A DNA stretch of 44,116 bases from an uncultured Lachnospiraceae bacterium. GTDB taxonomy: Bacteria > Bacillota > Clostridia > Lachnospirales > Lachnospiraceae. The position numbers were made by a program, and so were the translations under genes. The stretch lies in the NCBI GenBank assembly GCA_934899185.1, contig CAKXYI010000014.1:1-44116 (forward strand). Direction: 5' to 3'. Under the pieces are notes generated by a model. The model was given only the letters and a program-made list of their open reading frames with translations, made no database searches and was not told where the DNA came from. The first letter of the stretch is position 1. Every line of letters begins with the position of its first letter. This document shows, in pieces, positions 25,468 to 33,541 of this stretch.

Positions 25468-26277
25468 ATGGTAGTACAACACAACATGCAGGCAGCAAAC
25501 GCTAGCCGAGTTCTTAACGTAACAGCAAATCAGCAGGCAAAGAGCACAGAGAAGTTATCTTCTGGATACAAGATCAACCGTGCAGCAGATGATGCAGCAG
25601 GTCTTTCTATTTCTGAGAAGATGCGTAAGCAGATCAGAGGTCTGGATCGTGCTTCAACAAATGCACAGGATGGTGTATCTGCAGTGCAGACAGCAGAAGG
25701 TGCTTTGAACGAAGTACACTCAATGCTTCAGAGAATCAACGAGTTGGCAGTTCAGGCAGCCAACGGAACAAACGCAACAGCAGATGTGTCATCTATTTCA
25801 GATGAAGTACAGGCTCTTAAGACAGAGATTACACGTATCGCATCTACAACAGACTTCAATGGTAAAAAGATGTTGGCTGGAGAAGGAGCAGATATCTTTG
25901 TTGGTTATACAACGGATGCAGCCAATACGATCACCATTGCAGGTAAGGATCTGAAGGCTCAGGCTGATGTGCTTGGTGCTGCATTCTCAACTCAGTCTGC
26001 TGCTAAGACTTTGATCAGCAATGTTGCAAAAGCAATCACAAATGTATCTAAGATGCGTTCTGATTTTGGTGCCATCCAGAACAGATTAGAGCATACCATC
26101 GACAACTTGGACAACGTTGTTGAAAACGTAACATCTGCAGAATCACGTATCCGTGATACAGATATGGCTGATGAGATGGTTAAGTACTCTAAGAACAATA
26201 TTCTTCAGCAGGCTGGTCAGTCAATGCTTGCTCAGGCAAATCAGTCAACACAGGGTGTATTATCACTGCTTCAGTAA
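25468..26277 (+). CDS. fliC: Flagellin, minimal type
   Basis: A 269-residue flagellin (hag/fliC). The conserved N-terminal D0/D1 part runs to about residue 135 (QHNMQAANASRVLNVTANQQ, KLSSGYKINRAADDAAGLS) and the C-terminal part begins near 175, ending SMLAQANQSTQGVLSLLQ. Only some 40 residues lie between, so D2/D3 are absent. The TLR5-contact stretch LQRINELAVQ keeps the Gln-Arg and Glu-Leu positions of the Salmonella epitope. AGGAGG is eight bases before the ATG. Codons are strongly biased, as expected for a very abundant protein. Two Maf glycosyltransferases and pse genes downstream suggest O-glycosylation. Confidence 0.97.
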   Translation: MVVQHNMQAANASRVLNVTANQQAKSTEKLSSGYKINRAADDAAGLSISEKMRKQIRGLDRASTNAQDGVSAVQTAEGALNEVHSMLQRINELAVQAANGTNATADVSSISDEVQALKTEITRIASTTDFNGKKMLAGEGADIFVGYTTDAANTITIAGKDLKAQADVLGAAFSTQSAAKTLISNVAKAITNVSKMRSDFGAIQNRLEHTIDNLDNVVENVTSAESRIRDTDMADEMVKYSKNNILQQAGQSMLAQANQSTQGVLSLLQ

Positions 26278-26323
26278 TGACAAGTTTATAAGTTTTGATT
26301 TGGGTATTCGTACACAATACTGT

Positions 26324-26353
26324 AAGAGGCTACGGGAAACCGTAGCCTCTTTT
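26324..26353 (+). terminator. Intrinsic terminator of flagellin
   Basis: A perfect 12-bp stem AAGAGGCTACGG / CCGTAGCCTCTT with a GAAA tetraloop and a T run. It lies 46 bases after the flagellin stop and 20 bases before the next start codon, so the downstream genes depend on read-through or an unseen promoter. Confidence 0.95.
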
Positions 26354-26372
26354 AAAAATATCGGAGGTTTTG

Positions 26373-26669
26373 GTGGAAGATCATAAGAAAGTATTAGGTA
26401 ATATGGTGACAATATTGTGGCAGGGAAAAGCAATAGATATGGAACTCCTGCAAAAAACGATTGATCAGGTGGTAAATGAGATTGTGGAAGGGGTTAATGA
26501 GATGCGTCTATGTGGTGTGACATTCCCTATGGAATATGTGGTGGAGGCCATGAAGCATCTGTCGGAATGTATTACTTCAAGAGATGATTATAGGCTGGCA
26601 GACTGTATCTGTTATGAGTGGTTAGAAATTATAGGCGTTTATGATGAAGTGATGATGGAAATAGGTTAG
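26373..26669 (+). CDS. Unknown 98-residue helical protein between flagellin and Maf
   Basis: I do not recognise this protein. It is acidic and probably all helical (QKTIDQVVNEIVEGVNEM, YVVEAMKHLSECI), with four cysteines and a C-terminal EWLEIIGVYDEVMMEIG. GGAGG (26363-26367) lies five bases before GTG 26373; the TTG at 26370 is too close and is rejected. It ends three bases before the first Maf gene, so it is translationally linked to flagellin glycosylation. An adaptor or chaperone for Maf or flagellin is conceivable but is guesswork. Confidence 0.75.
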   Translation: MEDHKKVLGNMVTILWQGKAIDMELLQKTIDQVVNEIVEGVNEMRLCGVTFPMEYVVEAMKHLSECITSRDDYRLADCICYEWLEIIGVYDEVMMEIG

Positions 26670-26672
26670 CAT

Positions 26673-28487
26673 ATGAGAAAAGAAATAAAAAATAACTATA
26701 AAAAACTATGTCAGAAGTTTCCGCTGATAGATATAGACAAGCATACAGAATACTTGGAAAAATATCAATATACAGACGCAAAAGGTAAAACATGGTTGCT
26801 TCGGGACGGAGTAGATGTGGAGAGAAGTGTGTCAGTATGGTGTGATCAATTTCAAGGGGTTGCGCATAATACGGCTTTTTTTATCTTTGGCATTGGGACG
26901 ATAGACTATGTACTAGAGATGAAAAAACGTTTTCCAGATCACACCATGATCTATTTTGAACCATGCGAGGAGAATATCGTGAGACTTGCAATGGAGGATG
27001 GATTGGAACAGCTGTGTACAATGGAAAATATCATCATAATCGCAGGAGAGGGGCGGTTTCGTCATTTGGAGGAGGCGCTATATAGCATAGTGCGATATGA
27101 GAATATGTCAGAGACGCGGTATGCAGTCTTGCCTAATTATGCAAAAATATGGGAAGATGAATACCAACAGTTTGTGTCTATCTGCAAATATGCAAACGCA
27201 AAAAGACTGATGGATCGAAATACACTGATTCTCAATCAGGACATTATGATAAAGAATTATTTATATCATTTGAAAAGATGTACACGGGAATCAGATTTGA
27301 AATGTTTGAAAGATGTGATACTGGACGAATTGGCAAAGAATTACCCGGCGATTATCATTGCGGCAGGTCCTTCTCTGGATAAGAATATAGATCAGTTGTT
27401 GGGATATTATGGCAGAGCGTTTGTTATATGTGTGGATGCGGCATTGAATCCTGTTCTACAAAAGGGTGTCGTGCCGGATATTGTGGTTTCAGTGGATACA
27501 GTTATAAAAAAAGTAAAAGCACTGGAATCGGAGGCGTTCTCATATTTGCCGATGGTTATTACCATGAATAATAGTCGAGAAATGGTAGAGACATATGCGG
27601 GGCGATTGTTTTATGATATAGATGAGGATGCCTATACAAGGCAGATTATTAGCCGAGGGGAAAAGCAAAGTATGACAATGGAAAGCGGCGGCTCTGTAGC
27701 CAATAATGCGTTTTCGCTTGCGCGTATCTTGGGATTCAAAAAAATTATTCTGATCGGTCAGGATCTGGCTTATCCAAACAATAAAAAGCATGCGGACGGA
27801 GCTTTTGAAAAAGAAAAGGAATTTGATGAAGTAGATAGCAAGTACTTCTATGTGGATGATATCTATGGCGGAAAGATACTAACTGAGAGCAATATGAACA
27901 TGTACCGTGAGTGGTTCGAAAAACGCATAGAGAATTATAAAGATCTTGAAGTTGTCGATGCAACCGAAGGTGGCGCGCTGATCAAAGGTACAAAGATTAT
28001 GACCTTGAAAGATGCGTTGGAAGAATACTGTCCCGAAGAAAAAATAGATTTTCGCGCAATGATAAATAACGCTGAATATTTATGTAATGAAGAAAAACAA
28101 AAGAGAGCGGAAGAAGAACTACGAAAATTGCCACAAAAAGTGGATGCTGTTATAGAGAGGTTACAGTCAGAAAGGAAAACCTACGAAAAACTGGATCAAT
28201 TGAACCGAAAAGGTAAGTATCAATCCAAAGAATTTAAGGATTGTGTTCGAGATATAGAGGAGTTCACCCACTATATGGACACAGAGCCTGAGGTGCAGTT
28301 GCTTGTTCGCTTGGTATATAAGGATAGTTACGAAATGCGTGAAACTATTGAAAAAGATGAAGAAAATACCTATGCGGACATCAAGAAAATCGTAGATAGT
28401 GGACTGAAAATGATTGATGTTTATATAGAAGCAGGAGAGAAGATTAAAGAATATTGGAAACAAATGAGAGAGGACACAATGGTGTGA
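26673..28487 (+). CDS. Motility-associated glycosyltransferase Maf (DUF115), copy 1
   Basis: A 604-residue protein of the Maf/DUF115 family, which transfers pseudaminic or legionaminic acid to flagellin Ser/Thr. The central domain carries PAIIIAAGPSLDKNIDQLL then VVPDIVVSVD near residues 225-275 and LIGQDLAYPNNKKHADG near 360, the typical Maf core. The last 130 residues are an acidic, helical extension. The ATG follows the 98-residue gene by three bases. Its 3' end overlaps the second Maf gene by four bases. It shows weaker codon bias than the flagellar block. Confidence 0.9.
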   Translation: MRKEIKNNYKKLCQKFPLIDIDKHTEYLEKYQYTDAKGKTWLLRDGVDVERSVSVWCDQFQGVAHNTAFFIFGIGTIDYVLEMKKRFPDHTMIYFEPCEENIVRLAMEDGLEQLCTMENIIIIAGEGRFRHLEEALYSIVRYENMSETRYAVLPNYAKIWEDEYQQFVSICKYANAKRLMDRNTLILNQDIMIKNYLYHLKRCTRESDLKCLKDVILDELAKNYPAIIIAAGPSLDKNIDQLLGYYGRAFVICVDAALNPVLQKGVVPDIVVSVDTVIKKVKALESEAFSYLPMVITMNNSREMVETYAGRLFYDIDEDAYTRQIISRGEKQSMTMESGGSVANNAFSLARILGFKKIILIGQDLAYPNNKKHADGAFEKEKEFDEVDSKYFYVDDIYGGKILTESNMNMYREWFEKRIENYKDLEVVDATEGGALIKGTKIMTLKDALEEYCPEEKIDFRAMINNAEYLCNEEKQKRAEEELRKLPQKVDAVIERLQSERKTYEKLDQLNRKGKYQSKEFKDCVRDIEEFTHYMDTEPEVQLLVRLVYKDSYEMRETIEKDEENTYADIKKIVDSGLKMIDVYIEAGEKIKEYWKQMREDTMV

Positions 28488-30145
28488 GTATAATAGAAAC
28501 GCGGGAATTATTTGTTATGTTAATTCGGACAGCAACAGAGGTTGTCTGGTTTATTCGTCGGCAGTTTTATTTTCGTGCGTCAAACAAAATGGCGATATTG
28601 ATTCAGAAAATGACAGAGAATATATCGTGTATTGAGAAATGGACAGATTTTGATTCTCTTGGACTAGCACAGATTCTCGAAGCGCAGGAAAAGGATGATA
28701 TGATCCTTTTGGCAGACATTCTTGAGGGGATAACAATTGCGCAATTACAAGCAACTGTATATGCCATCAACGAACATGTGCCGCTGGATAAGCTAGATTA
28801 TCTGGAAAATAACATGAAAGTGATGACAGGGAACAAAAATCTGTGTGATTTTGTGGAGAAAGTATCTGAGTATGCTACAAACAGGCAGGCAAGTAATCGG
28901 TGGAAGATAGAATATACAGCAAGCGGAGAAGTTACCGTCTGGTCTGTGGAAAAGGAACAATATCTGAGTGGTAACAATAATCCATACCGAGATGCGTTGG
29001 ACTTAACCTATTCGCAGTATAGCGATTCTAGAAGACATTGCGTTATTCTTGGGAGTGGACTGCTTTTTGAGACACAAGCGTTATCGGAACTGCGAAGGGA
29101 TATCAAGATTACGATTGTCGAGGAAGATATGGACTTGTTGCTGTTTGCCTTTCGATATCGTGATTTGACAGATATATTGAATAAAGACAATATAAAAATT
29201 GTATTATCCTCCTATTTGAATTATTTTTTGAGTATTGACGAAAAGAAAGATGTAGTCGTACTGCGAAAAGCCAGTTTGCAGTGTATGAAAAATGATACGG
29301 AAAAAAACAGATTGCAGCAATATTTTGTGAAAAGCATGAGTATAGAGGAACAGAAGCACTTCCTGACTTATAATTTTTATAAAAATGTAAAAGAGTCTTT
29401 GGAATCTGTTGATCTCATTGGCGCAGATATATGTGGGAGTACGGTATGTATTGTTGCCGGAGGTCCTTCTTTGGATGACACTATGGACTTGCTGAAAAGA
29501 ATAAGATCCAGTGTGAATATCATTTGTGTGGCAACGGCAGGAGAAAAACTAATACAACATGGTATAATTCCGGACTATTTGATTTTGACGGATGTGGCGG
29601 ATGCTATGTTGGAACGTATAAAAGGTATTGAAGCAGCACTACAAATGTATAACTGCGATATGCCGGGGCTGCTATATCTCAGTACTGCCAATCATAAGGC
29701 GATTGAAGTATATAGGGGGAAGAAATATATAGTATGTCAAAAAGGTGTGGACGAGAGTGAACATTTAGCCCGGGAAAAGGAGTTTACACTTTTTGAGACT
29801 GGAGGTTCTGTATCGACTACGGCACTTGATCTTGCCATCCGATTGGGGGCAAAAGAAATTATATGCCTAGGACTAGATTTGGCATACACGCATGATGTGA
29901 GCCATGCAACTGGCACATTGGGGATGCGAAAGATAGCGAAAGAAGATCACCTTCCTAGATTAAAGTCAGTGGATGGAAAAGAAGTATATACATCGGTGAA
30001 TCTTGCGGTGTATCACAATTGGATTGAGAGACGTATTCAACAAGAAAAAACAATACGGTTTGTCAATGTATCCGATGGCGCCTATATCCAAGGAATGGAG
30101 AATATACCAACACATGAGGCAGGAAACGTAGTTATTGGTAAATGA
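28484..30145 (+). CDS. Motility-associated glycosyltransferase Maf (DUF115), copy 2
   Basis: A second, divergent Maf protein of 553 residues. Its core shows STVCIVAGGPSLDDTMDLL, then IIPDYLILTD and the KEIICLGLDLAYTHD stretch with following HATG. It has no C-terminal acidic tail like copy 1. GTG 28484 overlaps the previous stop (GTGA) and has GAGAGAGG ten bases upstream; the longer TTG start at 28454 has no Shine-Dalgarno. Two Maf copies may modify different sites or use different donor sugars. It is the last gene before the regulatory RNA region at 30175-30301. Confidence 0.88.
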   Translation: MSIIETRELFVMLIRTATEVVWFIRRQFYFRASNKMAILIQKMTENISCIEKWTDFDSLGLAQILEAQEKDDMILLADILEGITIAQLQATVYAINEHVPLDKLDYLENNMKVMTGNKNLCDFVEKVSEYATNRQASNRWKIEYTASGEVTVWSVEKEQYLSGNNNPYRDALDLTYSQYSDSRRHCVILGSGLLFETQALSELRRDIKITIVEEDMDLLLFAFRYRDLTDILNKDNIKIVLSSYLNYFLSIDEKKDVVVLRKASLQCMKNDTEKNRLQQYFVKSMSIEEQKHFLTYNFYKNVKESLESVDLIGADICGSTVCIVAGGPSLDDTMDLLKRIRSSVNIICVATAGEKLIQHGIIPDYLILTDVADAMLERIKGIEAALQMYNCDMPGLLYLSTANHKAIEVYRGKKYIVCQKGVDESEHLAREKEFTLFETGGSVSTTALDLAIRLGAKEIICLGLDLAYTHDVSHATGTLGMRKIAKEDHLPRLKSVDGKEVYTSVNLAVYHNWIERRIQQEKTIRFVNVSDGAYIQGMENIPTHEAGNVVIGK

Positions 30146-30174
30146 GTTGGTTGAAATAGATGAATCAAATAGGT

Positions 30175-30201
30175 TAAGAAATAACGTGACAATGTCGATA
30201 A
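30175..30201 (+). promoter_or_regulatory. Sigma-28 promoter upstream of pseB
   Basis: TAAG (30175-30178), 16 bases, TCGATAA (30195-30201). The GGTTAAGAA around the -35 also occurs before flaG. Transcription would start near 30207-30209. Confidence 0.72.
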
Positions 30202-30207
30202 TCTTTA

Positions 30208-30301
30208 TATAAGTTGATAAGCATAAATGGATTTATGTAAAGTGCGAATGGAGTCGCGGAAATATGAATGTGAGCCTTGCACTTTAGGTGCAAGGTTTTT
30301 T
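30208..30301 (+). ncRNA. Candidate CsrA-binding small RNA or attenuator upstream of the pse operon
   Basis: An RNA of about 93 bases is expected between the sigma-28 promoter and the terminator. Hairpin A: CATAAA/TTTATG (30222-30227, 30232-30237) with loop TGGA, giving ATGGA. Hairpin B: GCGA/TCGC (30244-30247, 30254-30257) with hexaloop ATGGAG, the same loop as in the flagellin leader. TAAAGTGCGA (30238-30247) can also pair with TTGCACTTTA (30277-30286), ten pairs with one G-U, which would break both hairpin B and the terminator. This is the layout of a CsrA decoy RNA and/or an antiterminator-terminator switch. The 5' end is approximate. Confidence 0.6.
30275..30301 (+). terminator. Intrinsic terminator in the pseB leader
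   Basis: CCTTGCAC (30275-30282) pairs with GTGCAAGG (30288-30295), loop TTTAG, followed by six T. It lies 36 bases before the pseB start and downstream of the sigma-28 promoter. Confidence 0.9.
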
Positions 30302-30336
30302 ATTGCAGGAAGCAATAGTAGATGCAGGAGGCAAAA

Positions 30337-31335
30337 ATGTTAAACGGAAAAACAATTCTTATCACCGGTGGAACCGGATCCTTTGGTCATCAGTTTGTTG
30401 ATTATGTTCTAGATCATTATGAACCCCAGAAAATTATTATTTATTCCAGAGATGAGTATAAACAATTTGTCATGCAGAATGAATATAAAAATCATCCGCA
30501 GACGAAAAAACTTCGTTTCTTCATTGGAGATGTAAGAGATAAAGATCGCTTATATCGAGCCTTTGAAGGTGTGGATTATGTGGTTCATGCAGCAGCATTG
30601 AAGCAGGTGCCATCCTGTGAATACAATCCTATGGAGGCGGTCAAGACCAACATCAATGGTGCAATGAATATCGTGGATGCAGCCTTGGATTGCGGGGTAA
30701 AGCGTGTCGTTGCCCTGTCGACAGATAAGGCGGTAAATCCAATCAATCTTTACGGCGGCACCAAACTGGTATCAGATAAGTTATTTATCGCGGCAAATGC
30801 ATATGCGGGGGAGAAAGATGTGAATTTCTCTATTGTACGCTATGGTAATGTGGCTGGAAGTCGCGGATCAGTTATTCCATTCTTTCGCAATATTGTAGCA
30901 AATGGTGGTACCGCACTTCCGATTACAGATTATCGCATGACTAGATTTTGGATTAGTTTGGAGCAGGGGGTAGAACTTGTCATCAAGGCATTGACAGAGG
31001 CAAAAGGCGGGGAAACCTTTATATCAAAGATTCCGTCTTTTAAGATTACAGACTTGGCACAGGCTATTCTGCCGGGATGCGATATGCCGGAAGTCGGCAT
31101 TCGTGAGGGAGAAAAATTACATGAAATCATGGTGACAAGGGAAGATTCTTTGCTTACTTATGAATATGACAAGCATTTTATTGTATATCCGCATTTTGAT
31201 TGGTGGAAGACGGATGAGATTCAGCCGGGAGGCAAGAGAGTAGAGCAGGGCTTTGAATACAGTTCGGGTACGAATATGGAGTGGCTGAGTGTAAAACAGA
31301 TACAAGAATTACTGGAAGGTGTAGATATTCATTAG
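30337..31335 (+). CDS. pseB: UDP-GlcNAc 4,6-dehydratase (inverting), PseB
   Basis: The first enzyme of pseudaminic acid synthesis: UDP-GlcNAc 4,6-dehydration with C5 inversion. A 332-residue extended SDR with TGGTGSFG at residues 10-17 and the catalytic Asp-Lys-(x7)-Tyr set in STDKAVNPINLYGGTK, spaced as in PseB of other bacteria. HAAALKQVPSCEYNP is also family-typical. GGAGG lies six bases before ATG 30337. Its codon use is closer to the chromosome core than that of the next six genes. Expression depends on passage through the leader terminator. Confidence 0.95.
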   Translation: MLNGKTILITGGTGSFGHQFVDYVLDHYEPQKIIIYSRDEYKQFVMQNEYKNHPQTKKLRFFIGDVRDKDRLYRAFEGVDYVVHAAALKQVPSCEYNPMEAVKTNINGAMNIVDAALDCGVKRVVALSTDKAVNPINLYGGTKLVSDKLFIAANAYAGEKDVNFSIVRYGNVAGSRGSVIPFFRNIVANGGTALPITDYRMTRFWISLEQGVELVIKALTEAKGGETFISKIPSFKITDLAQAILPGCDMPEVGIREGEKLHEIMVTREDSLLTYEYDKHFIVYPHFDWWKTDEIQPGGKRVEQGFEYSSGTNMEWLSVKQIQELLEGVDIH

Positions 31336-31352
31336 TCGAGAGGAGAAAGCGT

Positions 31353-32441
31353 ATGAAAAAAGTAGGGTTGATTACATTACACAGGTGGTTTAATTATGGA
31401 TCTATGCTCCAAGCATATGCAGGAAATCATTTGCTAAATTCCCTGGGATATGATTGTGAATTGATAGATTTCACTCCACCTAGAATAGACAATAACAGAT
31501 CATATAAATTGTATAATGAAGAACCACAGTGGCAAGAATTGAGAGAACAATATCGGGAAGAAATTCATAATAGAAAGAAGTGTTTTCAGACATTTATGGA
31601 CTTATATAAGTGCAGTGCCGAGAAGTATGTTTCTGATGATGAGTTAGAACAGAATCCACCGTTGTACGATGCCTATGTTACAGGGAGCGACCAGATATGG
31701 AATGTTAATATGCGTCTTGCGTCAAAGGCATATTTTCTCAATTTCATAGATTCGACTGAGAAATTTGCATTTTCTACCAGTATAGGTCGTTGCAAGGAAG
31801 AAAAACTTGGTCCATATAAACATTATATAGAAATGTACAATAAGATATATATGAGAGAAGAAGATGGGGAGAATCGGATTCAGCAAATGTGCCCAGAGGT
31901 GGAGGTCAATCAGATGATAGATCCCACGTTGATTCTGACAAGGACTGATTGGGATGCAATTATAAAACCAGAGCGACTTGTGGAACAAGAATATGTGGCA
32001 TGTTATGCAACGCTTGATGATGAATTAGACGCAATGATGCCAATTATTAGAAGGGTATACGATGAAAAACATCTTCCGATTGTGTTGTTTGGTATGGTAT
32101 TACCGCGAGAGGAAAATGGGATTATTAATGTGGTCGATGCAGGTCCATTAGAATTTATCAGATTGATTCGTGACGCCGAACTGTTAATAACGCACTCGTT
32201 TCATGGTACAGCATTTGCATTGAATTATAATACACCGTTTATGACCTATAATGATAGGTTAGAGAACCCAAGAAAAGAGGGGGTTCTTAGAATGGTTGGT
32301 CTACAGGATCGTATTATTCATAACGAATCGGAAGCGTTAAAGATATTGAATGAACCGATAAGTTTTGAGCATGCTAACAAGGTTATCCAAAAAGAGAGAG
32401 ATGATGCAATAAGAAATATAAAAGAGTGTCTAGGGGAATAA
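31353..32441 (+). CDS. Polysaccharide pyruvyl transferase family protein
   Basis: A 362-residue protein of the pyruvyl transferase superfamily, GT-B-like. The N-terminal LHRWFNYGSMLQAYA and later YVTGSDQIWN and ITHSFHGTAFALNYNTPF match the family. Members add ketal pyruvate to sugars in surface glycans. GGAG precedes ATG 31353; the frame upstream overlaps pseB and lacks a start signal. It is followed three bases later by a ferredoxin-like protein, a pairing common in Lachnospiraceae glycan clusters. A role on the flagellar glycan is inferred from position. Confidence 0.82.
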   Translation: MKKVGLITLHRWFNYGSMLQAYAGNHLLNSLGYDCELIDFTPPRIDNNRSYKLYNEEPQWQELREQYREEIHNRKKCFQTFMDLYKCSAEKYVSDDELEQNPPLYDAYVTGSDQIWNVNMRLASKAYFLNFIDSTEKFAFSTSIGRCKEEKLGPYKHYIEMYNKIYMREEDGENRIQQMCPEVEVNQMIDPTLILTRTDWDAIIKPERLVEQEYVACYATLDDELDAMMPIIRRVYDEKHLPIVLFGMVLPREENGIINVVDAGPLEFIRLIRDAELLITHSFHGTAFALNYNTPFMTYNDRLENPRKEGVLRMVGLQDRIIHNESEALKILNEPISFEHANKVIQKERDDAIRNIKECLGE

Positions 32442-32444
32442 AGA

Positions 32445-33533
32445 ATGATAAGTGGAGAAACTTGTTTTGGATGTAGTGCATGTAGCAATGCCTGTGAATT
32501 GGGCGCTATAACCATGATATATGGAAAAAAGGGGTTTCTTGTGCCTCAAGTGGATTCTGCAAAATGTATCCAGTGTGATAAGTGCAGTGCGGTGTGTCCG
32601 ATGAATATATCGACAGAAAATGCGCCTTACGAAATGAAAAAAGCATATTTTTTTATACATGAAGATATGTATGACCGAAATCTGAGTTCATCGGGAGGAT
32701 TTGTAAAAGCACTGGCGGATTATGTGTTTGAACATGAGGGAATCTGTTTTGGAGCAGCCTTTGATGAGGATTTATCGGTTCACCATGTTGGGATTATAAA
32801 CAGAGACGATGTATATGCGATTCTTGGAAGCAAGTATGTGCAGAGCAGGACAGAAAAAACCTATGTAGAAGTGAGAAAGCACATAGAACGAGGAAAACTG
32901 GTTCTATACGTAGGGACTCCATGTCAGATTGCTGGATTAAAAGCATTCCTTGGAAATGTAGATTATGAAAATTTAATAACAATTGACATTTTTTGTCATG
33001 GTGTTCCTTCGGAAAAAATGTGGCTGGATTACTTACATGAGTATTTCTCAAATGAAGAGATTCGGTACGTTCAATTCAGGGACAAAACATTAGGGTGGTG
33101 GCAGTTCAGATTTCGAATTCAATTTGCCCATAGCGAGTATGCCAGTTTATACAGACCTCCACAGGACGATTACATTCGCCTTTTTCTGAAAAATATTACA
33201 ATCAGTGATATTTGCTTGAATTGCCCATATCGTACAAAGAAAAAATACAGCGATTTTTATATTGGAGATGCATGGAATATAAATAAGGTTAAAAAAAATA
33301 TGGATGATAACCATGGCATTACGACGGTTATTGCGAATTCAAAGAAAGCAGAAATAATTATAGAGGAGATGAAAAAGAAAAAGCATCATTTTTTCCAAGT
33401 ATCACTGGAGGATGGTGTATATACAAGAACAGAATTATTTAATAGTAAGAGCATATCTGAAGAAAGAGAAAAATTCTGGAAGTATTATGATAAATTAGGG
33501 ATGAGGAAAACAATCCAAGAATTGAGTTTGTGA
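32445..33533 (+). CDS. Ferredoxin / F420 dehydrogenase beta-subunit-like protein
   Basis: A 362-residue protein with two 4Fe-4S motifs at the N-terminus (CFGCSACSNAC and CIQCDKCSAVCP, residues 7-52) followed by a coenzyme F420 hydrogenase/dehydrogenase beta-subunit-type domain with SSSGGFVKALADYV and GTPCQIAGLKAFL. Such proteins are frequent in Firmicutes polysaccharide clusters next to pyruvyl transferase-like genes. Their reaction is not established; a redox step on a sugar or lipid carrier is plausible. No F420 system is implied. It ends where pseI begins. Confidence 0.85.
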   Translation: MISGETCFGCSACSNACELGAITMIYGKKGFLVPQVDSAKCIQCDKCSAVCPMNISTENAPYEMKKAYFFIHEDMYDRNLSSSGGFVKALADYVFEHEGICFGAAFDEDLSVHHVGIINRDDVYAILGSKYVQSRTEKTYVEVRKHIERGKLVLYVGTPCQIAGLKAFLGNVDYENLITIDIFCHGVPSEKMWLDYLHEYFSNEEIRYVQFRDKTLGWWQFRFRIQFAHSEYASLYRPPQDDYIRLFLKNITISDICLNCPYRTKKKYSDFYIGDAWNINKVKKNMDDNHGITTVIANSKKAEIIIEEMKKKKHHFFQVSLEDGVYTRTELFNSKSISEEREKFWKYYDKLGMRKTIQELSL

Positions 33534-33541
33534 GGCAGTAT

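Noticed and set aside
28454..28487. TTG 28454 as start of the second Maf protein
   Set aside because: No Shine-Dalgarno and a 34-base overlap, whereas GTG 28484 has a good site and the usual four-base overlap.
30250..30280. c-di-GMP-II-like CGCGGAAA...ATGAATG similarity before pseB
   Set aside because: Only a short stretch agrees and the remaining conserved core is absent; the match is likely chance.
32445..33533. Evidence for an F420-dependent metabolism
   Set aside because: Proteins of this family are common in Firmicutes glycan clusters without any F420 biosynthesis genes.
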